From Dysgonomonas sp. ZJ279 (lineage in GTDB: Bacteria > Bacteroidota > Bacteroidia > Bacteroidales > Dysgonomonadaceae): a DNA stretch of 55,324 nt. The stretch is from the NCBI RefSeq assembly GCF_011039205.1, contig NZ_JAAKEL010000022.1:1-55324 (forward strand), written 5' to 3'. The notes under the pieces are model-generated. The model was not told where the DNA came from. It did no database searches and worked only from the letters and a program-made list of their open reading frames with translations. The position numbers and the translations under genes were made by a program. Below, piece after piece: positions 18,187 to 26,720 of the stretch (within the stretch, counting starts at the first letter, position 1; each line of letters starts with the position of its first letter).

Positions 18187-19826
18187 GAAATAATTCTGTG
18201 AATAAACTGCTTTTAGGTTTATTCCTACTGTTTAGTCTGAATATATCAGCCCAGCAAACTGCACATACATTTAATAGTGATAAATCAGTTGTTACACTCC
18301 AGATCGATGTAGACAAAGCCAGATTGGATAAAGAAGATGAAATGGCGAAGCAAATCGGAACTCCTATGCGTATAGCTATTCTTTATCCTTTATTCTTAGA
18401 TGCTATCAGTATCGGTAAATGGGACGTTTTATCCAATTCGAAAAAAACATGGAAACTGACGATAGAGGCACCTAAATCTCATGGTGTGACTGTGCGTTAC
18501 GATGATTTTTATATTCCACAGGGCGGTACATTGTACGTTTATAACGAAGATTCATCTTATGATACGAAAGTTTATACCCACAAAAGTAATCCCAATGGAG
18601 GTTTTTATTCTACTGAAACACTGTCGGGGGATAAAATAACATTGGAATATGTAAATTCTTCTGATCAGACTGAAATGCCACGGTTTCAAATAAGTAGCAT
18701 AGGGTATAAGTACAGGGATCTAAGCGATGTTTTCGTTACACCTGATAGTAAATTGAGATCGTTTAACGACTCACGTAATGTGTGTATCCCTAATATCAAT
18801 TGCCCTGAAGGAGATGAATGGCAGAATCAGAAAAAAGGTGTTGTCCGTTTGTTAACAACAATAGGAAGCTCTACTTATTTCTGTTCAGGTACATTAGTAA
18901 ATAATGCTAATAAAGATAAAACGCCTTATTTGCTTTCTGCATATCATTGTTTCAATGTTAATGGCAGAACAGCTACAATGGAACGCACGGAAATATATTT
19001 TGACGATGAGTTTGTAACATGTGAAAATCAAACAACAAGACCTGAATCGAAGAAACTGATCGGGGCAGAGTCTTTAGTGATGAATCCCATAGTAGGAGGT
19101 TCGGATGGTGCATTGATAAAACTGACACAAGAGATCGATCCTGCGTGGAAGGTACATTACAATGGATGGGATACCGAAAATCAGGATTATGTAAATCTAA
19201 GTGGTGCTGTTATTCAACATCCTTTAGGTGATGTAAAAAAAATAGCTTTATTTACGACACCGTTAGTTACAACCAGCTGGGCTGAATCGGAAGGTTCGTC
19301 TACGCCGAATGCTCATTGGTTGGTAAGATATTCTAGAGGTGTTACTCAGGGTGGTTCGTCGGGTTCTCCTATTTTCAATCAGAATGGGCTTGTAGTAGGT
19401 ACGCTGACAGGTGGTTCTTCTAGTTGTACTAATACATCTGCCACAGATTCTTATGGTAAATTCGCTTATCATTGGAATAAATCGAGTGATCCTGACCTTT
19501 GGATGAAGAAATACTTAGACCCTAATAATACAGGCATAACGAAGCTGTCGGGAATGGACTCGTCGGGTGCGACAGATCCCGATCCGCAGCCTATTGACAG
19601 ACCAAATGTTGTAGTCTTTTGGGATGGTGAAGATCTTTATGTAACAGCAAAAGATATATTAAAAACAGTTAGAGTTTATAATCTGTCGGGATACGAAGTT
19701 TATTCTCAGAGGGAGTTTAGCTCGTCGACACACCGCATTCCTACCAGTGCGTGGAATAGAGGTGTTTATATTGTATCAGTGGATGCACAAAGTGGTATCT
19801 CGAAAACAAAAAAAGTGGTAAAGTAA
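18183..19826 (+). CDS. Secreted trypsin-like serine protease with T9SS-type C-terminal tail
   Basis: A 547-residue exported protease. The signal peptide is NKLLLGLFLLFSLNISAQ. After a propeptide region the S1-type catalytic triad is visible: His in LLSAYHCF, Asp in GGSDGALIKL and Ser in GVTQGGSSGSPIF, with CSGTLVNN before the His. This resembles the lysyl-endopeptidase-like group of S1 proteases. The last 70 residues (VVVFWDGEDLYV to SKTKKVVK) have the beta-rich layout of a type IX secretion sorting domain, so surface display or release is likely. The ATGA overlap with aroK implies coupled translation, and radA follows 7 bases later. Substrate specificity is not decided. Confidence 0.85.
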   Translation: MRNNSVNKLLLGLFLLFSLNISAQQTAHTFNSDKSVVTLQIDVDKARLDKEDEMAKQIGTPMRIAILYPLFLDAISIGKWDVLSNSKKTWKLTIEAPKSHGVTVRYDDFYIPQGGTLYVYNEDSSYDTKVYTHKSNPNGGFYSTETLSGDKITLEYVNSSDQTEMPRFQISSIGYKYRDLSDVFVTPDSKLRSFNDSRNVCIPNINCPEGDEWQNQKKGVVRLLTTIGSSTYFCSGTLVNNANKDKTPYLLSAYHCFNVNGRTATMERTEIYFDDEFVTCENQTTRPESKKLIGAESLVMNPIVGGSDGALIKLTQEIDPAWKVHYNGWDTENQDYVNLSGAVIQHPLGDVKKIALFTTPLVTTSWAESEGSSTPNAHWLVRYSRGVTQGGSSGSPIFNQNGLVVGTLTGGSSSCTNTSATDSYGKFAYHWNKSSDPDLWMKKYLDPNNTGITKLSGMDSSGATDPDPQPIDRPNVVVFWDGEDLYVTAKDILKTVRVYNLSGYEVYSQREFSSSTHRIPTSAWNRGVYIVSVDAQSGISKTKKVVK

Positions 19827-19833
19827 TACTCGA

Positions 19834-21210
19834 ATGGCAAAGACTAAAACGAAAACGGCATTTGTATGCACCAGTTGTGGTAACGATTCTCCTAAATGGC
19901 TCGGCAAATGCCCTGTCTGTGGAGAATGGAACAGCTATGTCGAAGAAATTATAAGTACCGGAAAAGATAGCCTTGCAAAGGGTGGACTCAATATATTTGC
20001 GACATCAAAAGCCAAACCTCTTCTATTGAAAGATGTAGAAACTGCTGATGAACCCCGTATCGATTTACAGGATGGCGAATTCAATCGGGTATTAGGTGGC
20101 GGCCTTGTACCGGGGTCGTTGGTATTGATTGGCGGTGAACCGGGTATTGGTAAATCGACATTAGTTCTACAGACCGTATTAGGACTGAAAGATGTAAAGA
20201 CTCTTTATATATCGGGAGAAGAGAGCGCACGCCAGTTAAAACTACGTGCTGATCGTATCAATTCCAACAGCGAAAACTGCTTTATTGTCTGTGAAACAAA
20301 TCTGGAACAAATATTTGTCCATTTGCAGAACACTAAACCCGACTTTGTTATTATAGATTCTATACAGACAATCTTTACCGATACTGTAGAATCTTCGCCG
20401 GGTAGCGTATCACAAGTACGTGAGTGTTCGGCAGCGATACTCAAATTTGCGAAAGAAACCAGTACACCTGTGGTTCTTATCGGTCATATCAATAAAGAAG
20501 GTAGTATAGCAGGGCCTAAAGTACTCGAACATATTGTAGATACAGTATTGCAATTCGAAGGTGATCAACACTATATGTACCGTATTCTTCGCAGTATCAA
20601 AAACCGTTTCGGTAGCACAGCCGAGCTTGGTATTTACGAAATGCGCCAAAGTGGATTGCGTGAAGTCAGCAATCCATCTGAATTGCTATTGACCCAGAAT
20701 CACGAAGGGCTTAGCGGCGTGTCTATCGCTGCTGCTATAGAAGGTATTCGTCCGTTTCTGATAGAGACACAAGCATTGGTTAGTACAGCGGCTTATGGTA
20801 CGCCACAGCGTTCGGCTACGGGATTCGATCTTCGCCGCATGAACATGCTTTTGGCCGTATTGGAGAAACGTGCAGGTTTTAAGCTTATTCAGAAAGATGT
20901 ATTTCTTAATATAGCAGGAGGATTGAAGGTTAACGATCCTGCAATGGACTTATCGGTTATTAGTGCAGTTCTATCGTCCAGTCTCGATATTTCTATAGAA
21001 AAACATGTTTGTATGACAGGCGAAGTTGGCTTGTCGGGCGAAATACGACCTGTAAACCGTATAGAACAACGTATTCTGGAAGCTGAAAAATTAGGCTTCT
21101 CTAAAATATTAGTGCCGCAAAATAATTTGAAAGGATTTACGTCGAAAGTTAATATCGAAATTATTCAGGTGAGGAAAGTCGAAGAAGCTTTCAGACAATT
21201 ATTTGGATAG
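19834..21210 (+). CDS. radA: DNA repair ATPase RadA (Sms)
   Basis: RadA is a RecA-like hexameric helicase that helps branch migration and processing of recombination intermediates. At 458 residues it has the family order: N-terminal zinc finger with C12, C15, C26 and C29; Walker A GGEPGIGKST (101-109); the RadA signature KNRFG near residue 255; and the C-terminal Lon-protease-like domain (EVGLSGEIRPVNRIEQR). It starts 7 bases after the protease gene and is followed by the CatA-like gene 14 bases later, so aroK to the CatA-like gene may form one transcript. Confidence 0.95.
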   Translation: MAKTKTKTAFVCTSCGNDSPKWLGKCPVCGEWNSYVEEIISTGKDSLAKGGLNIFATSKAKPLLLKDVETADEPRIDLQDGEFNRVLGGGLVPGSLVLIGGEPGIGKSTLVLQTVLGLKDVKTLYISGEESARQLKLRADRINSNSENCFIVCETNLEQIFVHLQNTKPDFVIIDSIQTIFTDTVESSPGSVSQVRECSAAILKFAKETSTPVVLIGHINKEGSIAGPKVLEHIVDTVLQFEGDQHYMYRILRSIKNRFGSTAELGIYEMRQSGLREVSNPSELLLTQNHEGLSGVSIAAAIEGIRPFLIETQALVSTAAYGTPQRSATGFDLRRMNMLLAVLEKRAGFKLIQKDVFLNIAGGLKVNDPAMDLSVISAVLSSSLDISIEKHVCMTGEVGLSGEIRPVNRIEQRILEAEKLGFSKILVPQNNLKGFTSKVNIEIIQVRKVEEAFRQLFG

Positions 21211-21224
21211 GAGATTAAATTAAA

Positions 21225-21857
21225 ATGAAAAAATATTTAGATATAGATTCGTGGAATAGAAAAGAGCATTTTCATTTCTTCAAAGGCTTCGATGATCCAT
21301 TTTTCGGATTGACTGTCGATGTTGATTTTACGAATGTATATAATAAAACGAAGAGGGAGAAAGGTTCATTCTTTATCGACTCGCTATACACCATAATGTA
21401 TGCAGTAAATAGATCAGAGCCATTTCGTTATCGTATCGAAGATGATAAAATCGTTTGTTACGATGAAATTCATATCTCGTCGACCATAGGGCGTGAGGAT
21501 GGTACATTTGGCTTTTCGTTGTTTGAATATGATATAAATAAGGATATCTTTATCGAGAATGCCCGTCAAGCTATTGAAAAGGTTAAAAGCTCGTCGGGTC
21601 TTATGCTTTCTGAAGAGATGAACAGACTGGATGTGATACATTTTTCTCCTGTTCCGTGGTTTCGTTTTACAGATATGAAGCATGCAACTTCTTTTGGTAG
21701 AGTAGGTTCTCCGCCAAAGATATCGACAGGACAATTGTACCAAGATGGGCAATGCTTGAAATTGCCTGTTTCGATAACTGTAAATCATGCGTTGATGGAT
21801 GGGCTGCATGTTGCTCAATTTCTGGATATACTCAATGATTGTATTATCGCGAATTAA
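21225..21857 (+). CDS. CatA-like acetyltransferase family protein
   Basis: A 210-residue protein of the chloramphenicol acetyltransferase (CAT) fold. The N-terminus (YLDIDSWNRKEHFHFFKGFDDPFFGLTVDVD) is the classical CAT opening. The active-site motif HHxxxDG appears as VNHALMDGLHV: the catalytic second His and the structural Asp are kept, but the first His is Asn. F-rich substrate-pocket residues lie around VPWFRFTDMKHATSFG. It may be a chromosomal acyltransferase of unknown substrate rather than a resistance enzyme; core-genome neighbours (radA, folC) and no mobile signatures favour this. Drug acetylation cannot be excluded. Confidence 0.8.
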   Translation: MKKYLDIDSWNRKEHFHFFKGFDDPFFGLTVDVDFTNVYNKTKREKGSFFIDSLYTIMYAVNRSEPFRYRIEDDKIVCYDEIHISSTIGREDGTFGFSLFEYDINKDIFIENARQAIEKVKSSSGLMLSEEMNRLDVIHFSPVPWFRFTDMKHATSFGRVGSPPKISTGQLYQDGQCLKLPVSITVNHALMDGLHVAQFLDILNDCIIAN

Positions 21858-21874
21858 TTTATTAATTAAGTAAA

Positions 21875-23050
21875 ATGCAAAAAAAAGCACTGAGGGTTAT
21901 TGTATCGATTGTACTGATATTGCTATTAGCATTTGTCGGCTTTTGTGCGCTCATTGGTTTTGCTTTTAGCGGACAATCTGCATTTTATAGTCCTTTCATA
22001 CTTACATTGTTTTCATTGTTAAGTATATGGCTTATTGTTTGGGCACTGAAATTATTGAAAACTAAGATAGCAGTGGGTTCGTTTATTGCTATTCTCTTAT
22101 CTGCCTCCATTGCTGTGACAATATATGAAGTTCGGAAGAGCTATATAAATAGTATTCCTACAATAGACGATCAGGGCGTAAATCTAAATGATTATCAGCC
22201 TTTTGATAAAGACAGTAAAGTTGCACTGCTTGATGGCGAATCGACACTGAATTTTGAAGATAACTTGCCACGCATAGATGGAGCGACAGCGTTATATCCT
22301 TTATATTCGGCATTTGTTCAGGCAACATATCCTGAGGGTGAATATAATCCATACGGGAGTATTGTAATGAGTAATACTACTCCTGAAGCCTATCGACGGC
22401 TTTTAGATGGAGAAGTAGATGTTATATTCTGTGCTGCGCCATCGAAAGCACAAATAGAAGAGGCAGAGAGTGAAGGTAAAACTTTTATCCTCCGTCCCAT
22501 TGGTCGCGAAGCCTTTGTATTTTTCGTAAATATTAATAATCCTGTGGATGAACTCTCTGTTGAGCAGATACAGGACATATATTCCGGAAAAATAACGAAT
22601 TGGCGTCAACTAGGGGGCGATAATCAGGATATTAAGGCATTTCAGCGACCAAAGAATAGCGGAAGCCAGACAATGCTCGAAAAAATAATGGAAGGTGCAC
22701 CACTCATATCGCCACCTCTAAAAGATGTAGCAACAGGGATGGGTGGTATAATTCATCAAACGGCGGAATATAAAAACTTCAATAGTGCTATCGGTTATAC
22801 TTTTCTGTTCTTTGCAACAGAGATGATTGGTAATAATCAAGTAAAGCTGCTGAAAGTAAATGGTGTTTATCCGGATAAAGCATCTATAAAGAATAACGAA
22901 TATCCTTTTATAGGTGATTTCTATGCTATAACTTTAGATACCCAAAACGAAAATGTGACTAAGCTTATAGATTGGGTAACTTCCGATCAGGGACAATCTC
23001 TGGTAGAGAAAACAGGATATGCATCATTGTCTATGGACAAGATTCCTTAA
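21875..23050 (+). CDS. Membrane-anchored PstS-like substrate-binding protein
   Basis: A 391-residue protein with three hydrophobic segments at the N-terminus (about 8-30, 36-58 and 66-87), followed by a periplasmic-binding-protein fold of the PstS type: PRIDGATALYPLYSAFVQ, GEVDVIFCAAPSKAQ, VEQIQDIYSGKITNWRQLGG and FQRPKNSGSQTMLE. The last two are phosphate-binding family signatures. Unlike PstS it is fixed to the membrane and no ABC transporter genes lie beside it, so it may be a sensor or scavenging accessory instead of a transporter subunit. Phosphate as ligand is an inference. Its 3' end overlaps any upstream extension of folC, so GTG 23067 is preferred for that gene. Confidence 0.78.
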   Translation: MQKKALRVIVSIVLILLLAFVGFCALIGFAFSGQSAFYSPFILTLFSLLSIWLIVWALKLLKTKIAVGSFIAILLSASIAVTIYEVRKSYINSIPTIDDQGVNLNDYQPFDKDSKVALLDGESTLNFEDNLPRIDGATALYPLYSAFVQATYPEGEYNPYGSIVMSNTTPEAYRRLLDGEVDVIFCAAPSKAQIEEAESEGKTFILRPIGREAFVFFVNINNPVDELSVEQIQDIYSGKITNWRQLGGDNQDIKAFQRPKNSGSQTMLEKIMEGAPLISPPLKDVATGMGGIIHQTAEYKNFNSAIGYTFLFFATEMIGNNQVKLLKVNGVYPDKASIKNNEYPFIGDFYAITLDTQNENVTKLIDWVTSDQGQSLVEKTGYASLSMDKIP

Positions 23051-23066
23051 ACTAATAATTAAAGTC

Positions 23067-24353
23067 GTGACATATAAAGAAACAATTGAATATCTATATA
23101 ACCAACTACCCGTATATCAAAAGGTAGGAGGTCTCGCATATAAAGAAGGACTTGACAATAGCCTGAAATTAGATGCTTATTTCTCTCATCCCCATCGTAA
23201 GTACAAAACTATACATGTGGCAGGTACCAACGGTAAAGGCTCTACGTCGCATTTACTGGCTGCTGTTTTGCAGGAATCGGGTTATAAGGTCGGATTATAT
23301 ACTTCACCTCATTTAGTCGATTTCAGAGAACGCATACGTGTTAATGGTGAGAAAATATCGGAACAATATATTGTCGATTTCGTAGAGGAACATCGTGAAG
23401 CATTCGAACCGATTCAACCTTCTTTTTTTGAGTTGACTATGATGATGTCCTTTCTCTATTTCGCTGAAATGGAAGTAGATGTAGCTATCATCGAAGTCGG
23501 TTTAGGCGGACGATTGGATAGTACTAATATAATTACACCTGATTTGAGTGTGATAACTAATATTAGTCTCGATCATGTTCAATTTCTGGGAGATACTATC
23601 GAAAAGATTGCGACTGAGAAGGCTGGTATAATGAAGCAAAATATTCCTGTAATTATCGGCGAGGCAAAAGACAGTGTAAGAGAAGTTTTTGAAAACACAG
23701 CCGAAAGGGTAGGAGCTCCTATCTTTTTTGCCGAAGATGAAAAACTAATTTTATCCAGTCTGAAGACCGCGAGTGGCTGGTTGTTCGACACAAAGCATTA
23801 TTCGCATCTCAAAGGCGAACTGTCGGGTTATGCGCAACTAAAAAATGCAGCAACTGTATTATGTGCCATTAAAGAACTGCAAAAAATAGGATATAAAATA
23901 CCATCGAAGGCTGTTTATAGCGGTTTTGCTTACGTAACAGAATTGACAGGGTTGATGGGACGCTGGCAGATCATTCAAGAGCTGCACCCTAAGATTGTTT
24001 GTGATACAGGACATAATGTAGCCGGAATAAAATATATAGTTGAACAGTTGGTTAACGAAAAATACAGCACGCTGCATATTGTGCTGGGTATGGTGAACGA
24101 TAAGGATATTTCGTCTGTATTATCTTTGCTACCTAAGAAAGCGATATATTACTTCACTAAAGCATCTATTCCACGGGCTATCAACGAACGTGAATTAGAA
24201 ACTATGGGACGAAAATTAGGGCTGACAGGGTATTCATATCCTACTGTTGCTGACGCTATTATTGCTGCAAAAGAATGGGCTGCACCGAACGATTTTATAT
24301 TTATCGGGGGTAGTAATTTTATTGTAGCCGATGCATTAGAAGCCCTGAGTTAA
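23067..24353 (+). CDS. folC: Bifunctional folylpolyglutamate/dihydrofolate synthase
   Basis: FolC adds glutamate to dihydropteroate and to folates, ATP-dependently, in the cytoplasm. From the GTG at 23067 the product is 428 residues, the usual length; an upstream TTG at 23019 would overlap the preceding gene by 32 bases and add a non-family sequence. Visible motifs are the P-loop VAGTNGKGSTSHLL (near 50), YTSPHLVDFRERIRV, the Mur-ligase EVGLGGRLDSTN, ITNISLDHVQFLG with the carbamylated-lysine region TEKAGIMK, and DTGHNVAGI in the C-terminal domain. It ends at a terminator-like hairpin. Confidence 0.93.
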   Translation: MTYKETIEYLYNQLPVYQKVGGLAYKEGLDNSLKLDAYFSHPHRKYKTIHVAGTNGKGSTSHLLAAVLQESGYKVGLYTSPHLVDFRERIRVNGEKISEQYIVDFVEEHREAFEPIQPSFFELTMMMSFLYFAEMEVDVAIIEVGLGGRLDSTNIITPDLSVITNISLDHVQFLGDTIEKIATEKAGIMKQNIPVIIGEAKDSVREVFENTAERVGAPIFFAEDEKLILSSLKTASGWLFDTKHYSHLKGELSGYAQLKNAATVLCAIKELQKIGYKIPSKAVYSGFAYVTELTGLMGRWQIIQELHPKIVCDTGHNVAGIKYIVEQLVNEKYSTLHIVLGMVNDKDISSVLSLLPKKAIYYFTKASIPRAINERELETMGRKLGLTGYSYPTVADAIIAAKEWAAPNDFIFIGGSNFIVADALEALS

Positions 24354-24406
24354 TTTATTAAACCTGCCCTATTTAGATCAATTATACATTATTATTATGT
24401 TAAAAT

Positions 24407-24437
24407 AAAAGAGAAAATACCCTCGATATTCTCTTTT
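24407..24437 (+). terminator. Terminator-like hairpin after folC
   Basis: AAAAGAGAAAATA and TATTCTCTTTT pair with a two-base bulge around a short loop, ending in TTTT. It is weaker than the other terminators in the window because the stem is AT-rich. Confidence 0.5.
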
Positions 24438-24504
24438 GAATACGGCTCAAACCCTTTCCCTGCCTAATAATTCGTAACATTGTGTGTATTTTAATAGACA
24501 TGCA

Positions 24505-25308
24505 ATGAACAAAATTTTACTTATTCCATTACTCCTTTTTTTGAGTTATGGATGTGATATGATTGAATATCATCCTTATGACGGACGAATAACCGGAGAA
24601 ACAGACATCAACAACAAAAACATAGTACGTATAGAAAATGCTTGTGCCGGAAAAACGACTATCCGATATGCTTTCATGGGTGACACCCAACGGGCTTTAG
24701 CCGACACCGAAGATTTCGTGAAAACAATTAATAATCGCACGGATATCGATTTTGTGATACATGGCGGTGATGTAGCTGACTTCGGACTTACCAAAGAATT
24801 TATATGGACACGAGATATAATGAACAAATTAGTCGTTCCTTATGTCGTATTAATTGGCAATCACGACTGTTTGGCTAATGGAGAGGAGGTATTCACTCAA
24901 ATATTCGGTAATCCGAACTTTTCATTTATGGCAGGCAATACCAAGTTTGTATGCCTTAATACGAATGCTTTAGAATACGATTATTCCCGTCCTGTACCTG
25001 ATTTTGCATTTATGAAAGAGCAATTGGAGGAACAATGCGATGCTCACGAGAAGACAGTTTTTGCAATGCATGTAAGACCTTCTTCAGAACAATTTAATAA
25101 CAATGTTGCCGAAATATTTCAGGACTATATAAAGAAATTTCCTGCTTTACAATTCTGTATGAATGCGCATGACCATAATATAAACATAGACGACTTGTTT
25201 GGTGATGGAATCATCTATTATGGTTCGCCGAGTATGGCCAAACGCAAATACTTTCTTTTTACATTAAACTCTGATAACAGTTATGATTTTGAAGTGGTTG
25301 AATTTTAA
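24505..25308 (+). CDS. Calcineurin-like metallophosphoesterase lipoprotein
   Basis: From the ATG at 24505 it is 267 residues; a GTG at 24484 would add seven residues. A lipobox LSYGC ends the signal sequence. Metallophosphoesterase motifs are in order: GDTQ (the usual DxH is here DxQ), HGGDVADFG, IGNHDC, AMHVRP and NAHDHNI. The metal-ligand set is therefore nearly complete; the third residue of the first motif is the only departure and may alter the metal site. The substrate could be a phosphomonoester or phosphodiester. Its last 26 bases overlap the next gene in another frame, implying coupled expression. Confidence 0.8.
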   Translation: MNKILLIPLLLFLSYGCDMIEYHPYDGRITGETDINNKNIVRIENACAGKTTIRYAFMGDTQRALADTEDFVKTINNRTDIDFVIHGGDVADFGLTKEFIWTRDIMNKLVVPYVVLIGNHDCLANGEEVFTQIFGNPNFSFMAGNTKFVCLNTNALEYDYSRPVPDFAFMKEQLEEQCDAHEKTVFAMHVRPSSEQFNNNVAEIFQDYIKKFPALQFCMNAHDHNINIDDLFGDGIIYYGSPSMAKRKYFLFTLNSDNSYDFEVVEF

Positions 25309-25933
25309 TCGCAAAATATGCATCGTTTTTGTATTGTCGATTTCTCCTTTCATCGTGTCTACTGCTCAGAACGGTTATGATGTACGTGTAGAAAAATATA
25401 ATTCTACGTGGCAAAAGCTTATTCCCAGATATATGAAAATGCAATATGCTGGAGGAATGGGTTTCTTATCTTTAGGAACAGGTTGGGATTATGGTAAGAA
25501 TAAGCAATGGGAGACTGATGTATTTATGGGGTATCTGCCAAAATTTTCGACTGACAACTCGAAAATTACGTTTACGTTGAGGCAGAATTTTATGCCTTGG
25601 AATACAAAATTAAATGATAAATTTTCATTCGAGCCTTTAGCAACAGGTTTGTATGTAAATACTATTCTGGGAGATGATTTTTGGGTTCACGAACCGGATC
25701 GTTACCCGAAGGGTTATTATGGTTTTTCTACAAAAATGCGTTTTAATATTTATGCAGGTCAACGAATAACCTATAATATTCCTCATGACAAACGCAGTAT
25801 AGCCAAATCATTTACCTTCTATTATGAGATTAGTTCGAATGATCTTTATCTTGTTAACGCTTTTACAGATAGTTATTGGGGACCGAAGAATTATCTGAGA
25901 CTATCTTTTGGAATAAAGATGCAGATATTATAA
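25283..25933 (+). CDS. Secreted or outer-membrane protein of unknown function
   Basis: A 216-residue protein starting at an ATG inside the end of the metallophosphoesterase gene. The N-terminus NRKICIVFVLSISPFIVSTAQ looks like a signal peptide ending at Ala-Gln. The mature part is rich in aromatic residues in alternating patterns (GGMGFLSLGTGWDYG, WETDVFMGYLP, KMRFNIYAGQRITYN) and ends in LRLSFGIKMQIL, suggesting a small beta-barrel with a C-terminal outer-membrane strand. I do not recognise a named family. The overlap suggests it works with the phosphoesterase. It ends at a strong bidirectional terminator. Confidence 0.7.
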   Translation: MILKWLNFNRKICIVFVLSISPFIVSTAQNGYDVRVEKYNSTWQKLIPRYMKMQYAGGMGFLSLGTGWDYGKNKQWETDVFMGYLPKFSTDNSKITFTLRQNFMPWNTKLNDKFSFEPLATGLYVNTILGDDFWVHEPDRYPKGYYGFSTKMRFNIYAGQRITYNIPHDKRSIAKSFTFYYEISSNDLYLVNAFTDSYWGPKNYLRLSFGIKMQIL

Positions 25934-25936
25934 AAT

Positions 25937-25968
25937 AAGAAAGGCGTAAATTAATTTACGCCTTTCTT
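25937..25968. terminator. Bidirectional intrinsic terminator
   Basis: AAGAAAGGCGTAAA (25937-25950) and TTTACGCCTTTCTT (25955-25968) form a perfect 14-bp stem with a TTAA loop, between convergent genes. T-rich sides on both strands suit termination in both directions. Confidence 0.88.
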
Positions 25969-25985
25969 TATCAACTGTTTGATTT

Positions 25986-26717
25986 TTACTTTTTAGTAGT
26001 AATCTCAATGTCGAGACTATTGTCTGACTTTAAGAATTTAGATGCAGAATATTCAACTATAACAGTCTTTCCATCTTGCGATATTAAAGCATCTGAATTA
26101 TTTGCTTTATCGACTTTTTCGGGGAAGTGATAATTAATGGTCATCTTACCTTGCGAAAACATCTTTGATATCATATCATTCTTGTTACCGGCAGCTTCAT
26201 TTACAATCTGAGAAAGATCTAATTTTCTCTTCATTGTTTTGCCGTCCCATGTAAAAGAAGATGTATTAGTAATCCTGTCAATACCGATATTACTATTTTT
26301 CATACCTTCTTTCTTACCTTTCTCTTGCAACTTATTAATCGAAATCAGAGCTTTGTTAAGAGCTTCTACATTCGTAAAGTCGCCAAACATAGTAATTGTA
26401 AGAATTTGATTAGCCTTATCGTTTCGCATCTCAAGAAAAAGAGGAGTAATATTTTCGATATCTTCCTTGTTTTCTATCAGTAGCTTCGAAGAACCTCCTT
26501 TTTGCTTCAAGAGATCGACTACCGAGATGATACTACCAGACGGTAAGTCTCCTGCTTTATCGGCAGCGTCGGGGATCATAGCAAGTATTTCGCCGGCATC
26601 GAATTTTATCTCATACCTTACCTGACCATCCTGTTTGAAGTAAACATCTTCATAGATGGAACAGCTGGTTAATAATAAGGTGGAGGTAAAAAATAGCGTA
26701 TATAGTATCGTTTTCAT
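25986..26717 (-). CDS. Putative lipoprotein of unknown function
   Basis: A 243-residue protein with a lipoprotein signal: MKTILYTLFFTSTLLLTSCS, with the lipobox LTSC at about 16-19. The mature part has repeated strand-forming stretches (QVRYEIKFDAGEILAMIP, QILTITMFGDFTN, MTINYHFPEKV) and a Lys/Asn-rich helix (NKLQEKGKKEGMKN). No family was recognised. It starts 3 bases after the speA stop, so it is very probably co-transcribed with speA, though no link to polyamine metabolism can be shown. Location: outer or inner membrane lipoprotein facing the periplasm (inference). Confidence 0.72.
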   Translation of the reverse strand: MKTILYTLFFTSTLLLTSCSIYEDVYFKQDGQVRYEIKFDAGEILAMIPDAADKAGDLPSGSIISVVDLLKQKGGSSKLLIENKEDIENITPLFLEMRNDKANQILTITMFGDFTNVEALNKALISINKLQEKGKKEGMKNSNIGIDRITNTSSFTWDGKTMKRKLDLSQIVNEAAGNKNDMISKMFSQGKMTINYHFPEKVDKANNSDALISQDGKTVIVEYSASKFLKSDNSLDIEITTKK

Positions 26718-26720
26718 CTA

